Positions 1-33,084 of a stretch of DNA of 64,000 nt are shown here, in pieces; position 1 is the first letter of the stretch; every line of letters starts with the position of its first letter. The position numbers were made by a program, and so were the translations under genes. The DNA lies in NCBI GenBank assembly GCA_024734555.1, contig JANPWX010000653.1:685443-749442 (forward strand), written 5' to 3'. This DNA is from Trochalopteron elliotii. Lineage: Eukaryota; Chordata; Aves; Passeriformes; Leiothrichidae. Under the pieces are notes generated by a model, which did not search any database, was not told the DNA's origin, and saw nothing but the letters and a program-made list of their open reading frames with translations.

Positions 1-3000
1 AAAGTAGGTCACAAGGTGGGCGAAGGGGCAGTTTTGCCGCCCGGATATAGCAGAGCACAGGCAGCAAGTGCTCAAAATACGCACAGCTCTTCACTTCAAA
101 AGGGCAGCACTGGTAGCCGTTATTTCGCTTAGGAGAAATAGGAAGAGGAGGAAAAAAGTTAACACCAGATAAGAAATTCGTAAGGAATATAAGAGTCAGA
201 AAAAGGGAAGACTTAACCAAATCTCTTTGACTTTCCCACAGAACCTGAAAGGATTTTGTGATCTTAGCAGAAGAATGGCATCTTTGTTAGCATGTACTTG
301 TAGAAATCCTTTGTATGCGAGGTATTTAATTTTATTTCTCTATGCACAGGAAACCTGACACTGAAACTACCAGGCACAAGTTGAAGAAGAATTCTTGCCT
401 TTCTCTGGGGTTTTGTTTCCCAATCTCCAGAGCAGGATAGCTATCCCACAACTCACTGTTTCTGTTATGTCTGTAAGATAACATCCAAATTGTAATGCTG
501 TGGCTTAATGGTTTAACTTTAGTAATTTGTCTAATTCTTATCCAGTCTAGGAAATTCTTTCTTAGTAATTCTTTCCTGAGCTGAAATGCTTACAGGATAC
601 TGGAGTCTTCAGGAAAAACAAAAAAACAGAGCAAAGGAAAAAGCTCTTTGGAAAAACAGAGGATCCTGCTCCTCTAGTCTGGCCTTCACCTTCTCATTCT
701 GCTGGTTGTTTTCTTTGTCAGTCCATCGCAAGGAGATTTCTGCCAATCTGAGATGTTTCAGATTGACCTAGATCCCGGTTTTGTTATCTCTCTTACCCAG
801 TTTTTATGGGAAAAGATTCTGAAAATAAAAAATAACCGAATAAAATAAGCATTATGTCTTTTTCTCATCCATGATGTCACAGAAGACATCATGGCAGATC
901 AGTGTAACAGACTTCTGAGCTTCTTCAGATGTACTGTGTCTCATAAAAGTAATTATTAAGTCCTTAGGGAGGCTAAAAATTCAAAACATAAGGAAGAAAA
1001 TTGAATGGTTGATTTTAAACCTCACAGTTGATTCTTTCAGGTGAGGTACAGTAATTTTAAAAAATACTCCAGTGATTTAAGTTTGCCCAAAGAAGCTATA
1101 ATTCTTTATCCTTTTGACTGGGAAGATGTCCCAGGCAAAGAATTGTGTTCCACAAATCAAAGGTATTGGTTTGGGTTGCCATCCCTTAATAGCCCAATTA
1201 GTTCCAGCTTCCACATGAGGTTGTCAAGACTTTATATCTTTTGCCACTACTTCTGCTGCTGTGTTACCCCAACAGATCTAGGACTGACTTGTACAACCTC
1301 CTTGCCTACAGAACGGAAAATTGATCAATGTATTTCAGCCTGACCTTGTACACAGCTGTAACTGAAGAAATTGTCTTGGAAAGTGACAAGTAAAGTGGCA
1401 TTGTAAGTATCCAACAGAGGCAACTGCAGGTCTCCCACTGTGTCTTTATGGAGTTAATACACAGGAATTATGCTTTTTTTTTTTTCTGAAGATGAGGAAT
1501 GCTAAAAAATGCCATCAAACTATAAACTAATTACTAATTTACAATAAACTAATTACAAAATGCTAACGATAAACTAATTACTCCATGGCAGTGCCACATT
1601 AACCCTTCCAAATATACTGGACCTGTTGTATTTGTGATAGCCAACAGAATTGCTTGCACTGTTGTAATAGCACAGGAGCATATAATTAGTCTGGCTTTAC
1701 AGAAAGTTATTTTGTACTACAGCAGAATTTCCTATTTAAGTAATACTCAGGAAGGAAGAAGTGAAAACTGAAGACTGCCATGCCAACAGGTGTTGGCATG
1801 CTCACACACTCTACTTGCAGTCAGAAAAATCCAACTCATCCAGAATGAATTTAGTGCTTTGCTTCAGTGCTTTCGGAAATGGTGATTAAGACTTCATGTT
1901 ACAATCTGGAACAAGGTGATTAATGGCCCCTCAAAAATCCACACAAGGTTGCAGCTGTAACTTACTGTTTTCACCACTGTTGGAGACAATAAAGGAAGAA
2001 AGAGTGTGAAACACAGTGATAAGGATTTGTGGCTTTGGGGCTGAAAAAGCTTTGGCTTATAAGGCTAAGTAGCTTAATGCTGGGCATACAGACATCTCAA
2101 TCACACCGAGGGTGGCTGTCACAAAACAGCTTGTTAGGCTTCATCTGGAGAGGTTTACAAAGCATCCTGTAATGGAATGTGATTATTGCTGTCACAAACA
2201 CCAGATGAGAAGTCAGAAAATAAACATAGTCCAGCATCTGACACAAAGTCCAGGGTTTTAATTTCCATTGTTTACTTACCCAAGTTAAAGGAATTGAAGT
2301 GTTGGTTGTTCCAAAAAAGTTTTAGACATACAGAAAAATCCTCAGATAAATACCACTTTTATCATTTAATGTTTTCAACCTGTTTAATAAAACTGTACAT
2401 GATTGTCAGTATCAAATGCTTGTTCAGTTTACAAACATGATTTCAACTTTCCTAGCTTGATTTTGTTCTGAACAGCAGGGAAAACTATGTATCATATACA
2501 TTGTAGTTACCTTGTGTTGGCCAGTTAATGCATAGTTGGGAGCGAAATCACTGTTAGAGAATTTAGTTTTTTAATTCCAAAAGCTCATCTGCCTTCTGTT
2601 AACCAGCCAGTGCAAAGGGCCAGCAAAGATCATGTTTTGTACACTGGGAACTGTATGAACACACAGGCATCACCATCTACCCTGGTTTACTAGTTCATCT
2701 AATATTTAGAAATACCTTTCCCTTTATTTTGAACGTAGTTTTCTACCTGGTGTAAGACACTCTTGACAGTGGGAAATGGAAGAGAATATTTCTGTGTAAA
2801 TGCATTTTGGTTTGGATGATGGTGTTTCCCATCCATTCATGCTGCTGTACAAAAACCTTTACAAGGAGCTATGAAGTAGTAGAAATAAAGGGGGATGAAT
2901 ACTGATCCTGTTAAATCTTGACTGGCCAATAGAGGACATATCCTCCCAAATCCAATTTAGGGTTAAAAGGATTGATCCTTGTACATCTACTTGGCTTTGT

Positions 3001-6000
3001 AATTGTGTCTTTACCTACTGTGATATTTAATTAAACATTAAAAGATAGTTAAATAGATTTTGTGTGGAAAGGCACTTAAATATTTGGATGGTGCCACTTG
3101 CAAAATTGAATGTTCAAAGGGTAAACTGGAACAATGTTTTGTGTGTGAAAACAGGCACAGCCAGGCCATGGTCCTGACTGTGCCTCTGGAAAGCACCACA
3201 ATATAAATAGAATTATTTAATAGCCTAAGAAAATTAGAATGTGCTGTATTTATTTCCCAAAATCGCTAACAGAGTTCAAATGAAACATTTTGCTGTAGTC
3301 AAAAACTGAAAACAAAGTAGTGCTCACTGGTGTCAGTTTTTCTTTCCTTAAGTCTGGCCACATGTTGTTAAAGGTGATGTCATGTTAAACCTTTGGTGCT
3401 GATGAACAACCTATACAGAACTAAAACTTCTGCTAAAACATCTACTTGAAGGATACAAGCATACTTAATATACTTCTGTCAAGAACTGGAAACCCAAGAA
3501 TTGAGTTTGGCCTTACATGCTGTCAGTGAAAGCACAGAAAGCACTTCTACCCCACCATTTCTTGTGGGCAAAGAGTTTAGACCCAAAATTCCTCAGTTCC
3601 TGGTAAATACCTTGCTGAGCCTAAATAAGTGTAAATTTTTTATTTCATATTGTGTCATGGACACCTTCTAATATTGTTAAGACACATACACCAAAATGAA
3701 AAAAAAAATTCTAGTGTATTTCTTTCCTTTTTTTTCTCTAAAGAGATTGTTGCTTTTGTTTGTTTATTTGATCTTTAAGCCTTGAAGCTTTAATTTTCAA
3801 ATTCAAAATTGCCTGACTAATTGACCTGCTGTGGCTTTGTAGCTCCATTGAAGTTGTAGCTCTTGTCCCATTGGGCTCAGTTAAGCAGAGTGTCTTCAGT
3901 TCCATTGGGTTTAAAAATGTGTATCATCCAGCAGCTGAATTTACATGTTCTGAAGAAGTAGTATGTATTTTTGGGGTTGTAAGGAAAACAGATATCTCAG
4001 GGAGTTATTCCTTGTGGCTCCAAGCACCATGCCAAAAAAGTCATTATTGTCTTATTCTGCAGTACTCACCGAGCAAGCAAGCTCTATCCTTGCATCTAAA
4101 CAGCAAGCTAAATTTGGATCATGCAAGATATCCTCCAGTGCTCTGCTCCTGTCTCCCTCATTTTTCCTCTCTGAAGCCATTTCCAGTGTGACTTGCAGGT
4201 TCATGCACCATACAGGGGTGACACATCAGGACTCTGCCGGCTGAGTTATCACTAGGCACATCTCCTAAGTGATGAGGTACAAATGCCAGTCTAAAAATGC
4301 CCCTCATAGCCCTAAACCTCAGGAAAAAAAGTGCTGACAGTTCTCCATATTCACACACGATTACATGAAAAGAAACTGAGTGAAAATAAGAGCCTGAGGC
4401 ACTGAAGAGGTAACAGTAATAGACAGGGAAATCGACTTTGCATATTCCTATTTAACATAATTCCCCTGGTAAAAGACCCTGGCTCCAGGACAAACTAGGC
4501 AGCATTAAACTGGGAAGGAGGGACCCTCTACTCTCAGCAGTTAACCCAAGAATCAGAGAACACATCTCACCTTGCTCCAGTCAGTATGTGGCAGTCAAGT
4601 CCATTTCCAAGTCTCATCCCAGCTTTTTACCTGCAAACTTTGGAGAGGACAGAAAGTCCTTTTGGGCCAGATTCAGTCTGTCTTTACAATACCTGCCAGA
4701 GACACAGCTCTGCTCGTGGTTATCTCTTCTGCAGTTCAGCTGACAAGGCATGGCACGACTGCAGTGACATTTAGGTCCACCTTGACAAAGGTGGTTTTGC
4801 ACCACCCATTCCTAATAACACAAAATGACAGGATTCTGCCCTGGCTCTCAAATCTGCTTTAGCTCAGACTGACTTCATCTTCCCCCACCTCATAGCTAGA
4901 TTCTGAATGGCTCTAAATTAAATTAGAAGACACTTGTGCATTCCAGGTAAAAGCCATCATGATTATTAGTATAACCTCAGCAATTAAAACTCATATAAAA
5001 TGCACTGACATATACTTACATAAAAGAGGATAATTTTTTTGTGCTCCACCAAAACTTTGGTTTCATCTAAGACTAGATTTGCAGTATTCTAAATGACCTT
5101 CTGAAATGAAAGCTCATTTGTTAAGAGTCATTTTGGCCTTGACAGCTTGTGCAGAATTCTTCTCAGTACCTTATCCATGGCTTCTTAAGTTCCTCTCAGA
5201 ACTAGGTTAAGGTCTTGCCTCCTACTAAAATTTCAGTCCCATGGTAAAAGTTGAATGTTAATGGATTATTTATTTCAACCTGTGGCAGCCTACTTCCTCT
5301 TTCACCTTTTTAAGGATACAACATCTGTGGTCACTTGCATGAGCTGGGTGATCCAGGCAATTCCTGCTGAAGTCCTAGTGATTATGGCTGGTTTTCCATA
5401 AGCATTCTCACATTCTTTCCTTGATAACTGGCATAGTCCAAGTTATTGCCTAGCATAATTTCATCTGAAATAGAAAATTAGTCTATGCTTTTGTTCATAA
5501 GTTGTATTTTTCTTAATAGTGGACTTAAACCACATACATTACACATCAAAAGTAAGTCCTTTTCATTTGGAGTGGGCAAGGCGAAATCACAAGACTTCTG
5601 AGTCTCCAGCTGAGAGATTCAGAGGCACAGCTGTGGCTGGTTCCTGGTGTCTCAGCACAGGGCTGTCAGCTGAAGATGCTGGAACCCTTCTGCAAGCAAA
5701 CCACCATGCGTGTGGGATATTGCATGGAGTTCATTGCACGAATGAACACATACAGATAATCTTACAGAAGGAAAGTCTACTTAAGAATAAAGTTATTCAG
5801 TGTACGGTATGCCATTTTTAACCAGCTTCCTAAAATAAGGCCATGGATTATTGTCATGAAAATGCACGAGCCAAATCACAAGAACTTCTTGGCAGCAAGG
5901 AAACACAAAACAAGGGCATCATTTCTGTTATAATCTGTATTATGCCATTTTAACTCTGGTGAAATTCAGTCTCATTTTAACTGATTGTTAACAACTGTGA

Positions 6001-6589
6001 ACTACCTCTAAATAGGCTTAACTCCCTGAATAGATGAGCTATAGATTTAAACCATATGTGGGCAGTTAGTTCTGTTAAAAAATTAACACTAGTGTATTTA
6101 ATCTTCATTTAGTAAAGTTCTAAATTAAGTAAAATGAAAAGGAAAAATATAAAACCTTATTCATGTAAGTTTAAAGAAAGCATAGGCATTGTAGTTAACA
6201 TATATTCACATGGACAAGGTTTAATGCATTCATAAAAGAGATTGCATTTGATCTGATTATATTGAATTAAAGATAAATTGTAGTTAAACCTCTAGGGAGA
6301 AGAATGAGGATCATGGAGAGTTTTTTAAGTAGTTTTAATTAATTTTCTAAATATGTTTACTTTGCAGTTCATCGAAAATTGATATTCCTATAGCTTCCCT
6401 CAGTGAAACAAGCCTTCCTCAAGCTGTGATAAGTGCTTCTCAACATTTCAGTCTGTTGGAAATTTTATACCTTTAATGGTATGCACCAATTCATTTTTTT
6501 TTCTTGTGATGCATAGCAATCCAGAACTTACCCCTGAGGTAACAACATACTGTCAAGAATTTTAGCTTGCTTGGAGCTCAGTTGAGATA
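1..6589. other. Intergenic, AT-rich, no gene seen
   Basis: All open frames in this stretch are about 100 codons or shorter. None resembles a known protein or shows convincing splice sites. The sequence is AT-rich and mostly unique, apart from a short triplicated motif near 1.5 kb. It lies downstream of the 3' end of MSANTD1. RGS12 would be expected somewhere on this side if the mammalian gene order holds, but no RGS12 exon was recognised. Confidence 0.6.
1522..1581. repeat. Three dispersed copies of a 13-bp motif
   Basis: The 13-mer ATAAACTAATTAC occurs at 1522-1534, 1544-1556 and 1569-1581. The spacing is 22 and 25 bp. The copies are identical while the spacers differ, so this is an imperfect short tandem array and not a simple microsatellite. 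Confidence 0.8.
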
Positions 6590-8090
6590 GATTCCCTCAG
6601 AGGCTTCCATGGAAGATTAAGGAACTTGTGAGTGCTGTCAGTTTTTCAAGGACACTCTCCTAGAAGCACAAAACCAGTTGATGCTCTTTAAGGGTAAGGA
6701 AAGTAGGTGGAGTAAGAGACTCCCTTGGCTTAAATGTGAGCTTTTGAGTTTGCTCAAAACCAAAAAAGAAGCCTACCAGAGATGGAAAACCCATAGAGAA
6801 CTACAAGGGCACTGCCAGGGTGAGAAAATGCAGTTAAAAAAGCAAAAGCTCAGCTCAAATTGAAATTGGACAGAGAGGTCAAAAAACACAAGAAAGGGTT
6901 CTTTGGGTATATAACAAACACAAGGAAATACTGACTCACTGTTAAGCAGCAGAGGTGACCTGGTCACCCATAATGCTGAAAAGGCAGAGATTCCCAAAAC
7001 ATTCACCTCTATCTTCACCTTAGGACACAGGTCGTGGCATCAAAAATCCAGGTTTATACAAACACCAACAGACAGTGTTGCTGAAAGAAGAGCTTGTCTG
7101 TGAACTATCACGGGAGCCTACAAATTGATGGGTCCTGATGTTATGCATCCAAGGGTTTTTAGGAGAGCTGGCTGATGTTCCAAGGATGAGCATTCCAAGG
7201 ACACTCTCCATAATCTTGGAGAAGTTGTGGATATCAGGGGACATCCTAGAAGACTGGAAGAAGGCTAGTGTCACCCCATCTACAAGAAAGGCTTAAGGGA
7301 TGATTCAGGTAATTACAGGCCTGTCAGTTTTACTCCATTCCCTGGGAAAGTTGGGGAACAAACTCTCCTGGGGGCTATCACAAGTCAAATAAAGCACGTG
7401 GCTGGGAAAAGCCAGCAGGGATTCACCAAAGGCAAGTCATCCTTGACAAACCTGATCACCTTCTTACAACACAGTGACCTCCTCAGCTGATGTGGGGTGA
7501 GCAATGGACGTTGTCTCCAAGGCTTTCAATATGTTTTTTCAGAGATTCCTCCTAAAGTAATGGATGCATTAGGATCTAAACAAGTGGTCCATGCAGTGCA
7601 GACTCAGCCAGGGGATGGTGGCAAATAACTCCTTTTCAAACTGACAGTCTGGGACAAATGGGGTCCCCCGGGGATCAATATTGAGCCCATGTCTGTTTAA
7701 TATTTTCATAAGTGATCTGGAGGATGGGGTCCAGTGTATCCTGGTGAAGTTTGCTGAAAATACCAAGCTGAGGGGGAAAGTGGACACTTTGGGAGGGAGA
7801 CCCACCCTGCAGGAAGACCTGGATAGGCTGGAAGAGTAGGCTGCCAAGAACTTCATGAAGTTTGACAAGGACAAGAATTTGCACCTGGGAAAATCCAATC
7901 CAGGAGTGCAGCACAGGTGGGGATCTGGCTGGCTGAGAACCAGCTCTGTGGCAAGGGACATGAGGCTCCTGGAGCAAGCTCAGTCTGAGTGACCAGGGTG
8001 CTGCTGCTGCAGCAGCAAAGAAAGCCAAGAAAGGCTGGGCCAGGGTCACTTCAACCTGGTACTGTGTGATACTAGGATCAAACTGAGATC
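6590..8090 (+). mobile_element. Old CR1 LINE fragment (reverse-transcriptase region), plus strand
   Basis: Several frames hold shattered pieces of the CR1 second ORF in the correct order. Around 6.7-6.95 kb is the Lys/Arg-rich linker before the reverse transcriptase. A segment reading roughly EDWKKASVTP follows near 7.25 kb, then GNYRPVSFTP near 7.31 kb and GFTKGKSSLTNL near 7.42 kb. The segment equivalent to the usual LHLG motif is near 7.88 kb. Frameshifts and stops are everywhere, so it is non-functional. It is more diverged than the CR1 at 62-63 kb. The ends are approximate. Confidence 0.85.
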
Positions 8091-11000
8091 TTACAGCCTA
8101 ATTACAGGCAGTAATTAGTCAGCCCTACATAACTGGATGTCATTCACTGTGGATGACTGGTCTGCTTTTTATAGAACATACCTGAAATTATTCATCCTTA
8201 TTAGAAATGTATTTCAATAAACACCTTAAAATAAGCTGTAACAGAATGAAAAATTTCCAGCCAGAAAAAAATATGCATAGGGAGAAAAATTCACACCCAA
8301 AATGGCAAAGAATTTCAAATGTTTCTGTTAAAACACTAAAAAAGATCAACACAAAAGTTTAATGATGTAGTCTCAAGCTTGCAGACACAGGAAGCACGCT
8401 ACCATAAAATCAGGGGAAATAGATTAGCAATCTAGAGACCAGATGGTTAGTATTTACTTGCTGACATAACACCACCAAATGTTCCTAAATTTCTTTTTTA
8501 AATTTGTCTTTCACATTACATTATCAGCATAGGAACTGATCTTGCAAACACATACATAAAGATTTCAATGTATTTATTCATTTGGGTAGTCCCATTGACT
8601 TTGGAACAGGAGACTGTTCATAGAACCAGGCTGTCAGCTTAGGGTAAGTCCACAGAGTTGTAAACTATTTGCCTACACTGAATTGGGCAGGCTAAGTCTG
8701 GGGAAGAAAAAAAACCATCCTGTATATGTGTTTTTGTTCTGGTTTTGATTTTTGCAAGAGAGAGCAGTTTATGGAGAATATTATAAAAGATATTCCCTGT
8801 CCATAAATATATCTCCTGGTCTGGTGGATAACTGTTAAACTTGGCAAGGCATGAAATAAACTGAAATCTTAAAATTCTCCAATTTGAAGTCAAGGAGTAA
8901 AAAGAAAAAAACATTGTAGTGGCTCTCTATTCAAAATATACAGAATTTCACCAGCATTAGCTTTTCATACTCAAAGCTTTCTCCTTCAACTTTATATTTT
9001 TTCTTTCATTTTCACTTTCTAAAGCATTGTGTTCCCTCATCCCTGTCATTATTGGGGTTTTTTGGAGGCATTTATTTACACTGCCCCTTTGTCCAACATA
9101 TTTTTTCCCATCTTTCATCAAAATCTCCTTCTCAATTGCTTGCATGTTTCTCGATGTCTCATTTTCTTATCTGCCTCCTCAGGTTCCTTTCCCTTTATTG
9201 TCACATCACTTACAAAGTCACCTGCCTCCAGGCAGTGTATTCCCTCCCCTATTTATTTTTTCCATTTGCACCATCTGTGTGTGTATATGTAGTGCAAGTA
9301 AGTGATATCAAACTGAGTTGACCCCATTACTGCCCTGAAAATAAGGAATTTGTTTTCCTATGCTTCAGTTTCTTTGTTGATCACACTTCTAGAAGCCATG
9401 AGGGAGTTCCTTTAATGTCATAGTTAAAATGATAAGCTTGGGTAACCCCTCATGTGCTCCCCTTGAACACTTATTGTACTCAACTCCCTACTCATATAGA
9501 CACAGAAGCAGTGTCTGTCTCTGTTCTGCAAAACCAGGAATTCTACCAAGAATTTTATTTGTAGGCAGGTCTTTCAAGTTATAATTTGTCTGAATATATC
9601 ACAAACATTCAAATATCTATACCTGCAGCTAACTGTCCCATACAGATGAAAAGGCTGTGACTACCTTAAACAAAACAAGAAATCCCCACGAAAAACACTC
9701 AACCTAATTTTTCAAGTAAACGTTCAGTCTTTACAGGAACAAAAGAAACAGCAGCACAAAGAAACGATGAGTAGGTGGGGAATTTTCAGCTTGTCAAAAA
9801 GCATTAAAAAAGTTCTGTCATACATGAAACTTATATTTGTCTACAGCTTTGCTGTTTTCACTCTAAGCAGAAACAGGGCTAGAACACAGATAATCTGCAT
9901 GGATGAAAATAAAGACTTTTGTTAAAGAGAAGATGATTTAAAATTGAACTTCTAAATGTAACTACTAAAAGTGATGTTTTATATGTATAAAAAAAATCTC
10001 ACAACCACCAGAAAACAGCATTGCCTTTAAAGCAGTTATGTAAGATAACCGAGTCTCATCTGGAATGCTGTGTATCATTCTGGTCACTCACCCTTTAAAA
10101 TGGATGAACTCAAAAGAGAAAATTACCAAAACCTGCTAGTCATCAAACTCCTACCTTATAAAAGAGTATTATCCATCAGAAGAAGGGTTGCATGGGGCAT
10201 GACCTCTGGCTGCCAAGAGTAAATGCTACATAAAGCAGCAAAATCAGTGTTGATACAAGAAGAAATTGGCATAAATTAATCAGGAATTATCCTAGAAGCG
10301 ATTTTATAAGCTGCATTTACCTGTCTGTAATGCAGCTCTTCATATAATTCTGGGGACAAAACACCTAACTCATTTTAAAATACAGGTCCACACATTTACA
10401 AATGGGATTATATGACATGGTTCCTTGTGGTAGCAGGCAAGGAATAAGATTTTCTCCATTCTTGTGTTCCTACAGATCTGGAGCTGTAATAACATGGAAG
10501 GAGGGGGACTACCTACTCTACAGTACAAGGTTCAGCTGTGCTGCCATTGTTATTGCTCATTAATTGGATTTAATTACTATATGATTCAAGTAGATAGTGA
10601 CAGTAAATACAATTAATTCCTGTGGAGTCAGGGGAGAATTTCTTTATATCTTGCTGTAAACAAGTTAAAGTGCCAGGAAGCACTGAACATGTAGCCTACC
10701 TGAATCTGTGACAGATCTACATTTGAAATGTGTAAAACTATCTTTGCAGAATCAGAAAAGAGACTTGTCATTTTTCCAATCATGCAATCACTGCAGTAAA
10801 GGTGGAGTGAGGGACAGTTACTTTGTTTATATTTCAGCAGCCACCATGTTCTCCAAGTTGTCTTCTACTACATTTGCCTTATCCTGTTATCATTAATTAA
10901 ACTCTGTAGGAATAGGCCACATTTAGCTATTTAATAATTCTTAATCTTCATACCTGGAGGAACTTCTAAGAAATATTTCCACATATTATTAACTTTCTTG

Positions 11001-11319
11001 GTGAGTATAACCTTTATCCTGTTCAGCAAGCATAATTAGAGATTAATTTGTTGTGTCAGGGATTAAAAATATTTTAGCTCACCTTTACACAGGCAACAAC
11101 ACATTAAATTATATAGGAGAATGCAAACACCTTCAAAAACAAAGTTTCAGGAGGGGACATTATTCAATAGCGATAATGGAAAATGGCCTGAATTCCTGGT
11201 ACTAATTCTTTAGTTTCTATACTGGAATCCAACCTTTGCTCTTGCCTATACAGTAAAACAGGCAGAAATGTGGGGGGTTTTTTTGAAGGAGAACACAAAA
11301 GGAAAAGGCATTTAGGAAA
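8091..11319. other. Intergenic, AT-rich, nothing specific seen
   Basis: Unique AT-rich sequence between the CR1 fragment and a CpG-bearing patch. Open frames stay below about 95 codons and the three near 9.03-9.3 kb overlap in different frames of the same pyrimidine-rich stretch, which argues against coding. No RNA gene was recognised. Confidence 0.55.
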
Positions 11320-11520
11320 TTCTGCCGGCCAATTTTCGAACTTAAGTGCAAGATTATTTAAATGTCACATTTCGTGGAGGAGCCCAACGCGAGCTGGTGC
11401 TCCATCTCAGCTCCCTGGGTACAATCCTCCGTGCCTGCGGCTCCCTCGTGTGGTGCATCCCTGTCCGTCTGGCCATCAGCGCGGCGGATCTTTACCCTGC
11501 AATCAGTAACTGTGACCTCT
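11320..11520. other. Small GC/CpG-rich patch downstream of MSANTD1
   Basis: This roughly 200-bp stretch is clearly richer in G+C and CpG than its AT-rich surroundings, with CpGs for example near 11.32, 11.39, 11.44 and 11.48 kb. It lies about 0.9-1.1 kb past the MSANTD1 stop codon. It could be a small promoter, an exon of an unrecognised transcript or a transposon remnant. No protein domain was recognised in either strand. Confidence 0.4.
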
Positions 11521-11604
11521 GACTGTGGTTGTCATTCCCAGTATCCTTCACTGTCCCAAAGCATGCTATCTGTCCAGCAACAAGGAGTAAGTTTCTTCTT
11601 TTTC

Positions 11605-11610
11605 TTTATT
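11605..11610 (-). terminator. MSANTD1: Candidate MSANTD1 poly(A) signal
   Basis: TTTATT on the plus strand is AATAAA on the minus strand, about 790 bases after the stop codon. ATTAAA variants also occur on the minus strand at 11994-11999 and 11750-11755 and could be used instead. The motif is short and common in AT-rich DNA, so this is only a candidate. Confidence 0.3.
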
Positions 11611-12395
11611 TCATTTGATAGACATTATATATATGTATATACACACAGTACAATACTTTTCTTTTGTGATAGAGAATAAATGAAAGTTTTCATTGCTGGT
11701 TGTTTGTTAAGTCAACAGATTCCAGTTAATAATGAAAAAAAATTAAATGTTTAATATCAAAAGCAACTTCAAGTATCTTCTATACATTTTAGTATTCAGT
11801 ATATAGTAAGGTGGTTTGGGGGATTTCTTTTTATATCAAAAAATGTATTCGAATAGACTATTTTTACCCTCATACTTTAGAGTACTATTCATATCAGGCA
11901 TGGAGTTTAAAATTATGTATCTCATGGTCCCAACTAGCTCTTCACAAGAACCATAGGTCACTTATACAATCAGGCATATGTTTCAAAACAGAGTTTAATC
12001 ATCAGCAAAGTCAAGGTGCAATAACCATGTTTAGAAATGCACTATTTCATTCTCCTAAAACAGATTAAGCTGCAGTTCTTGATGGGAAGCAATATACAAC
12101 ACCACTGTTTGCAAAACAATACCTGACTTAGGCATCAATAGTACTTCAGTTCCCCGAGCTATTTATCCTTTAACCTTTCTGTATAAAAATAATTCAATTT
12201 AGGCATATATTGCACTAATTTTATCATACTGGATAGTTCTCGCCCTGCATTATGTCTTCTTTGCTGAACTAGGATTACACTAGGGTTTTAATTTTCATGG
12301 AAAACCTGGGAATAGGGCAACAGACACACATATGGTGTGCAATAAATGGTTATCTATAATAGCAATAGTAATCTCAGAGGCATTCACAAAGGAAA
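11611..12395 (-). other. MSANTD1: Probable MSANTD1 3' untranslated region
   Basis: The sequence directly after the MSANTD1 stop codon (read on the minus strand) is AT-rich, with no further open frame that continues the protein. It is inferred to be 3' UTR. The end depends on which poly(A) signal is used, the canonical AATAAA being at the far end. Confidence 0.4.
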
Positions 12396-31750
<19,355 letters not shown>

Positions 31751-32255
31751 TTAATATAGATTGAGTTTTTAGTTTAGGTTTTTTGTAGTGCAAGACATGC
31801 ATATGTGGATAAAGAATTTGAATGACAACAGAACATATGAAACCTTTTTGCAACAGCTTGAAGCTTGAGTGCACAAAATGGGGCCTACATCTGACAGGCA
31901 GGAATTTAGTTAAAAGCTTTTAAACAGAGAAACGTCATTTTGATGTCACGTTTCCATAGCAACAGAGCAACTGCATAAGCTACAACAACAAAAACCTTTT
32001 AACTGAAAGCCAAAGAATCAGGACAAAGTTGACAGGCCATCAATATTAAAGCTTTTAAACACTTTAGGTTTAACAAAAAAAAAAGATCTATGCAGCCTTT
32101 GAGAAGCTACTTTTAAGTTTCTACTTCTTTTTTAGCTTTCCCTTACCTTTTAGGCAGACAATCTGCTAGCAGGGGGTCATGGTCGCCTGAACGAGCTTTT
32201 AAGTTGTGCCTTGACAGACTCTCTAGGAGGTTGCAAGGACTGAGGCCATGTACAC

Positions 32256-32289
32256 AAAAAAAAAAAAAAAAAAAAAAAGCTTTTTTTTT
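32256..32289. repeat. Poly(A) tract joined to poly(T)
   Basis: Twenty-three A residues (32256-32278), GC, then nine T residues (32281-32289). The two runs can pair as a small hairpin centred on AAGCTT. Confidence 0.9.
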
Positions 32290-32365
32290 GCAAAGATATT
32301 CTGCAAAAAGAATCAGCCAGCTTTATGAAAACTATACATCTCTAAGCTAATAAATGTTTAAGCAG

Positions 32366-32390
32366 GCAGGCTCATTAAAAAGGAGCCTGC
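32366..32390. repeat. Short perfect inverted repeat
   Basis: GCAGGCTC at 32366-32373 pairs with GAGCCTGC at 32383-32390 around a 9-base AT-rich loop. It sits just downstream of the candidate TATA box on the minus strand. Confidence 0.5.
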
Positions 32391-32429
32391 ATCTGGGCTT
32401 TAGAACATGCAAAAAATAGTATATAAGTG

Positions 32430-32437
32430 TTTATATA
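32430..32437 (-). promoter_or_regulatory. MSANTD1: TATA-box-like motif upstream of MSANTD1
   Basis: The minus strand reads CTCTATATAAACAC, a full TATATAAA consensus, about 720 bases upstream of the start codon. The surroundings are AT-rich, so chance occurrence is quite possible. Confidence 0.25.
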
Positions 32438-33084
32438 GAGAGAAATATATACAAAATTTCAATATAAAGCCACTTTTTTTTCCCCCGAGATGTTTTGCTG
32501 CTGATAAGCACACACTGCAGTCCTGTCAGTATGAATTTGCCTTTGTAGGTATGTATTACTGTATATGTATTTTGTATTCCTAGTAATTTAGATGCTATTT
32601 ATGCAGCCTGTGTTCTGCCTTAGGACTGCAGCAGAAGCATTTCACCTGCTTTATGGGCAACCTAAAAGGATTATTCAACGAGTTTAAAAAAGGCTGCGAG
32701 ATGCTTAGAATTGTGAATAAATTGCTTTGCTGTAAAACAAGTATTTTGAGCTGGTTTTTATATAGGGCTAAATTGTGCCAGCAGTTATATCAGAGAAGCA
32801 GGGCTTATTCATTGTATTAAACACCGCAATACAAGCAGTGGGCCAAATCCTGCCCCACTTACACTCCTGCAATCTGACAATAATCTTCCACAAAAGAGTG
32901 AGATGCAGGAACTACATTAATTCCAGCAGTAGGACCAGCTAAATAGAAATATGTTCATTTCCTACAGTCCCAATAGAATTGTGTTATGTAAAATATAAAT
33001 AAATAATCCACGGACCTTTCTTATTATTATTTTTCTGTTTCAGCATATAACAGCAATAACGACCTCACTTGCAGGGCATTTCCT

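Larger units (their letters stand above)
32147..32405 (-). other. MSANTD1: Candidate non-coding first exon of MSANTD1
   Basis: On the minus strand a strong donor, CCTAAAAG|GTAAGG, ends at 32147. A TATATAAA box lies at 32437-32430, so transcription could begin about 30 bases downstream of it, near 32405. Splicing to the acceptor at 31726 would remove 421 bases. Against it, the exon would contain an A/T homopolymer and upstream ATGs. It is a hypothesis built from motifs only. Confidence 0.3.
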
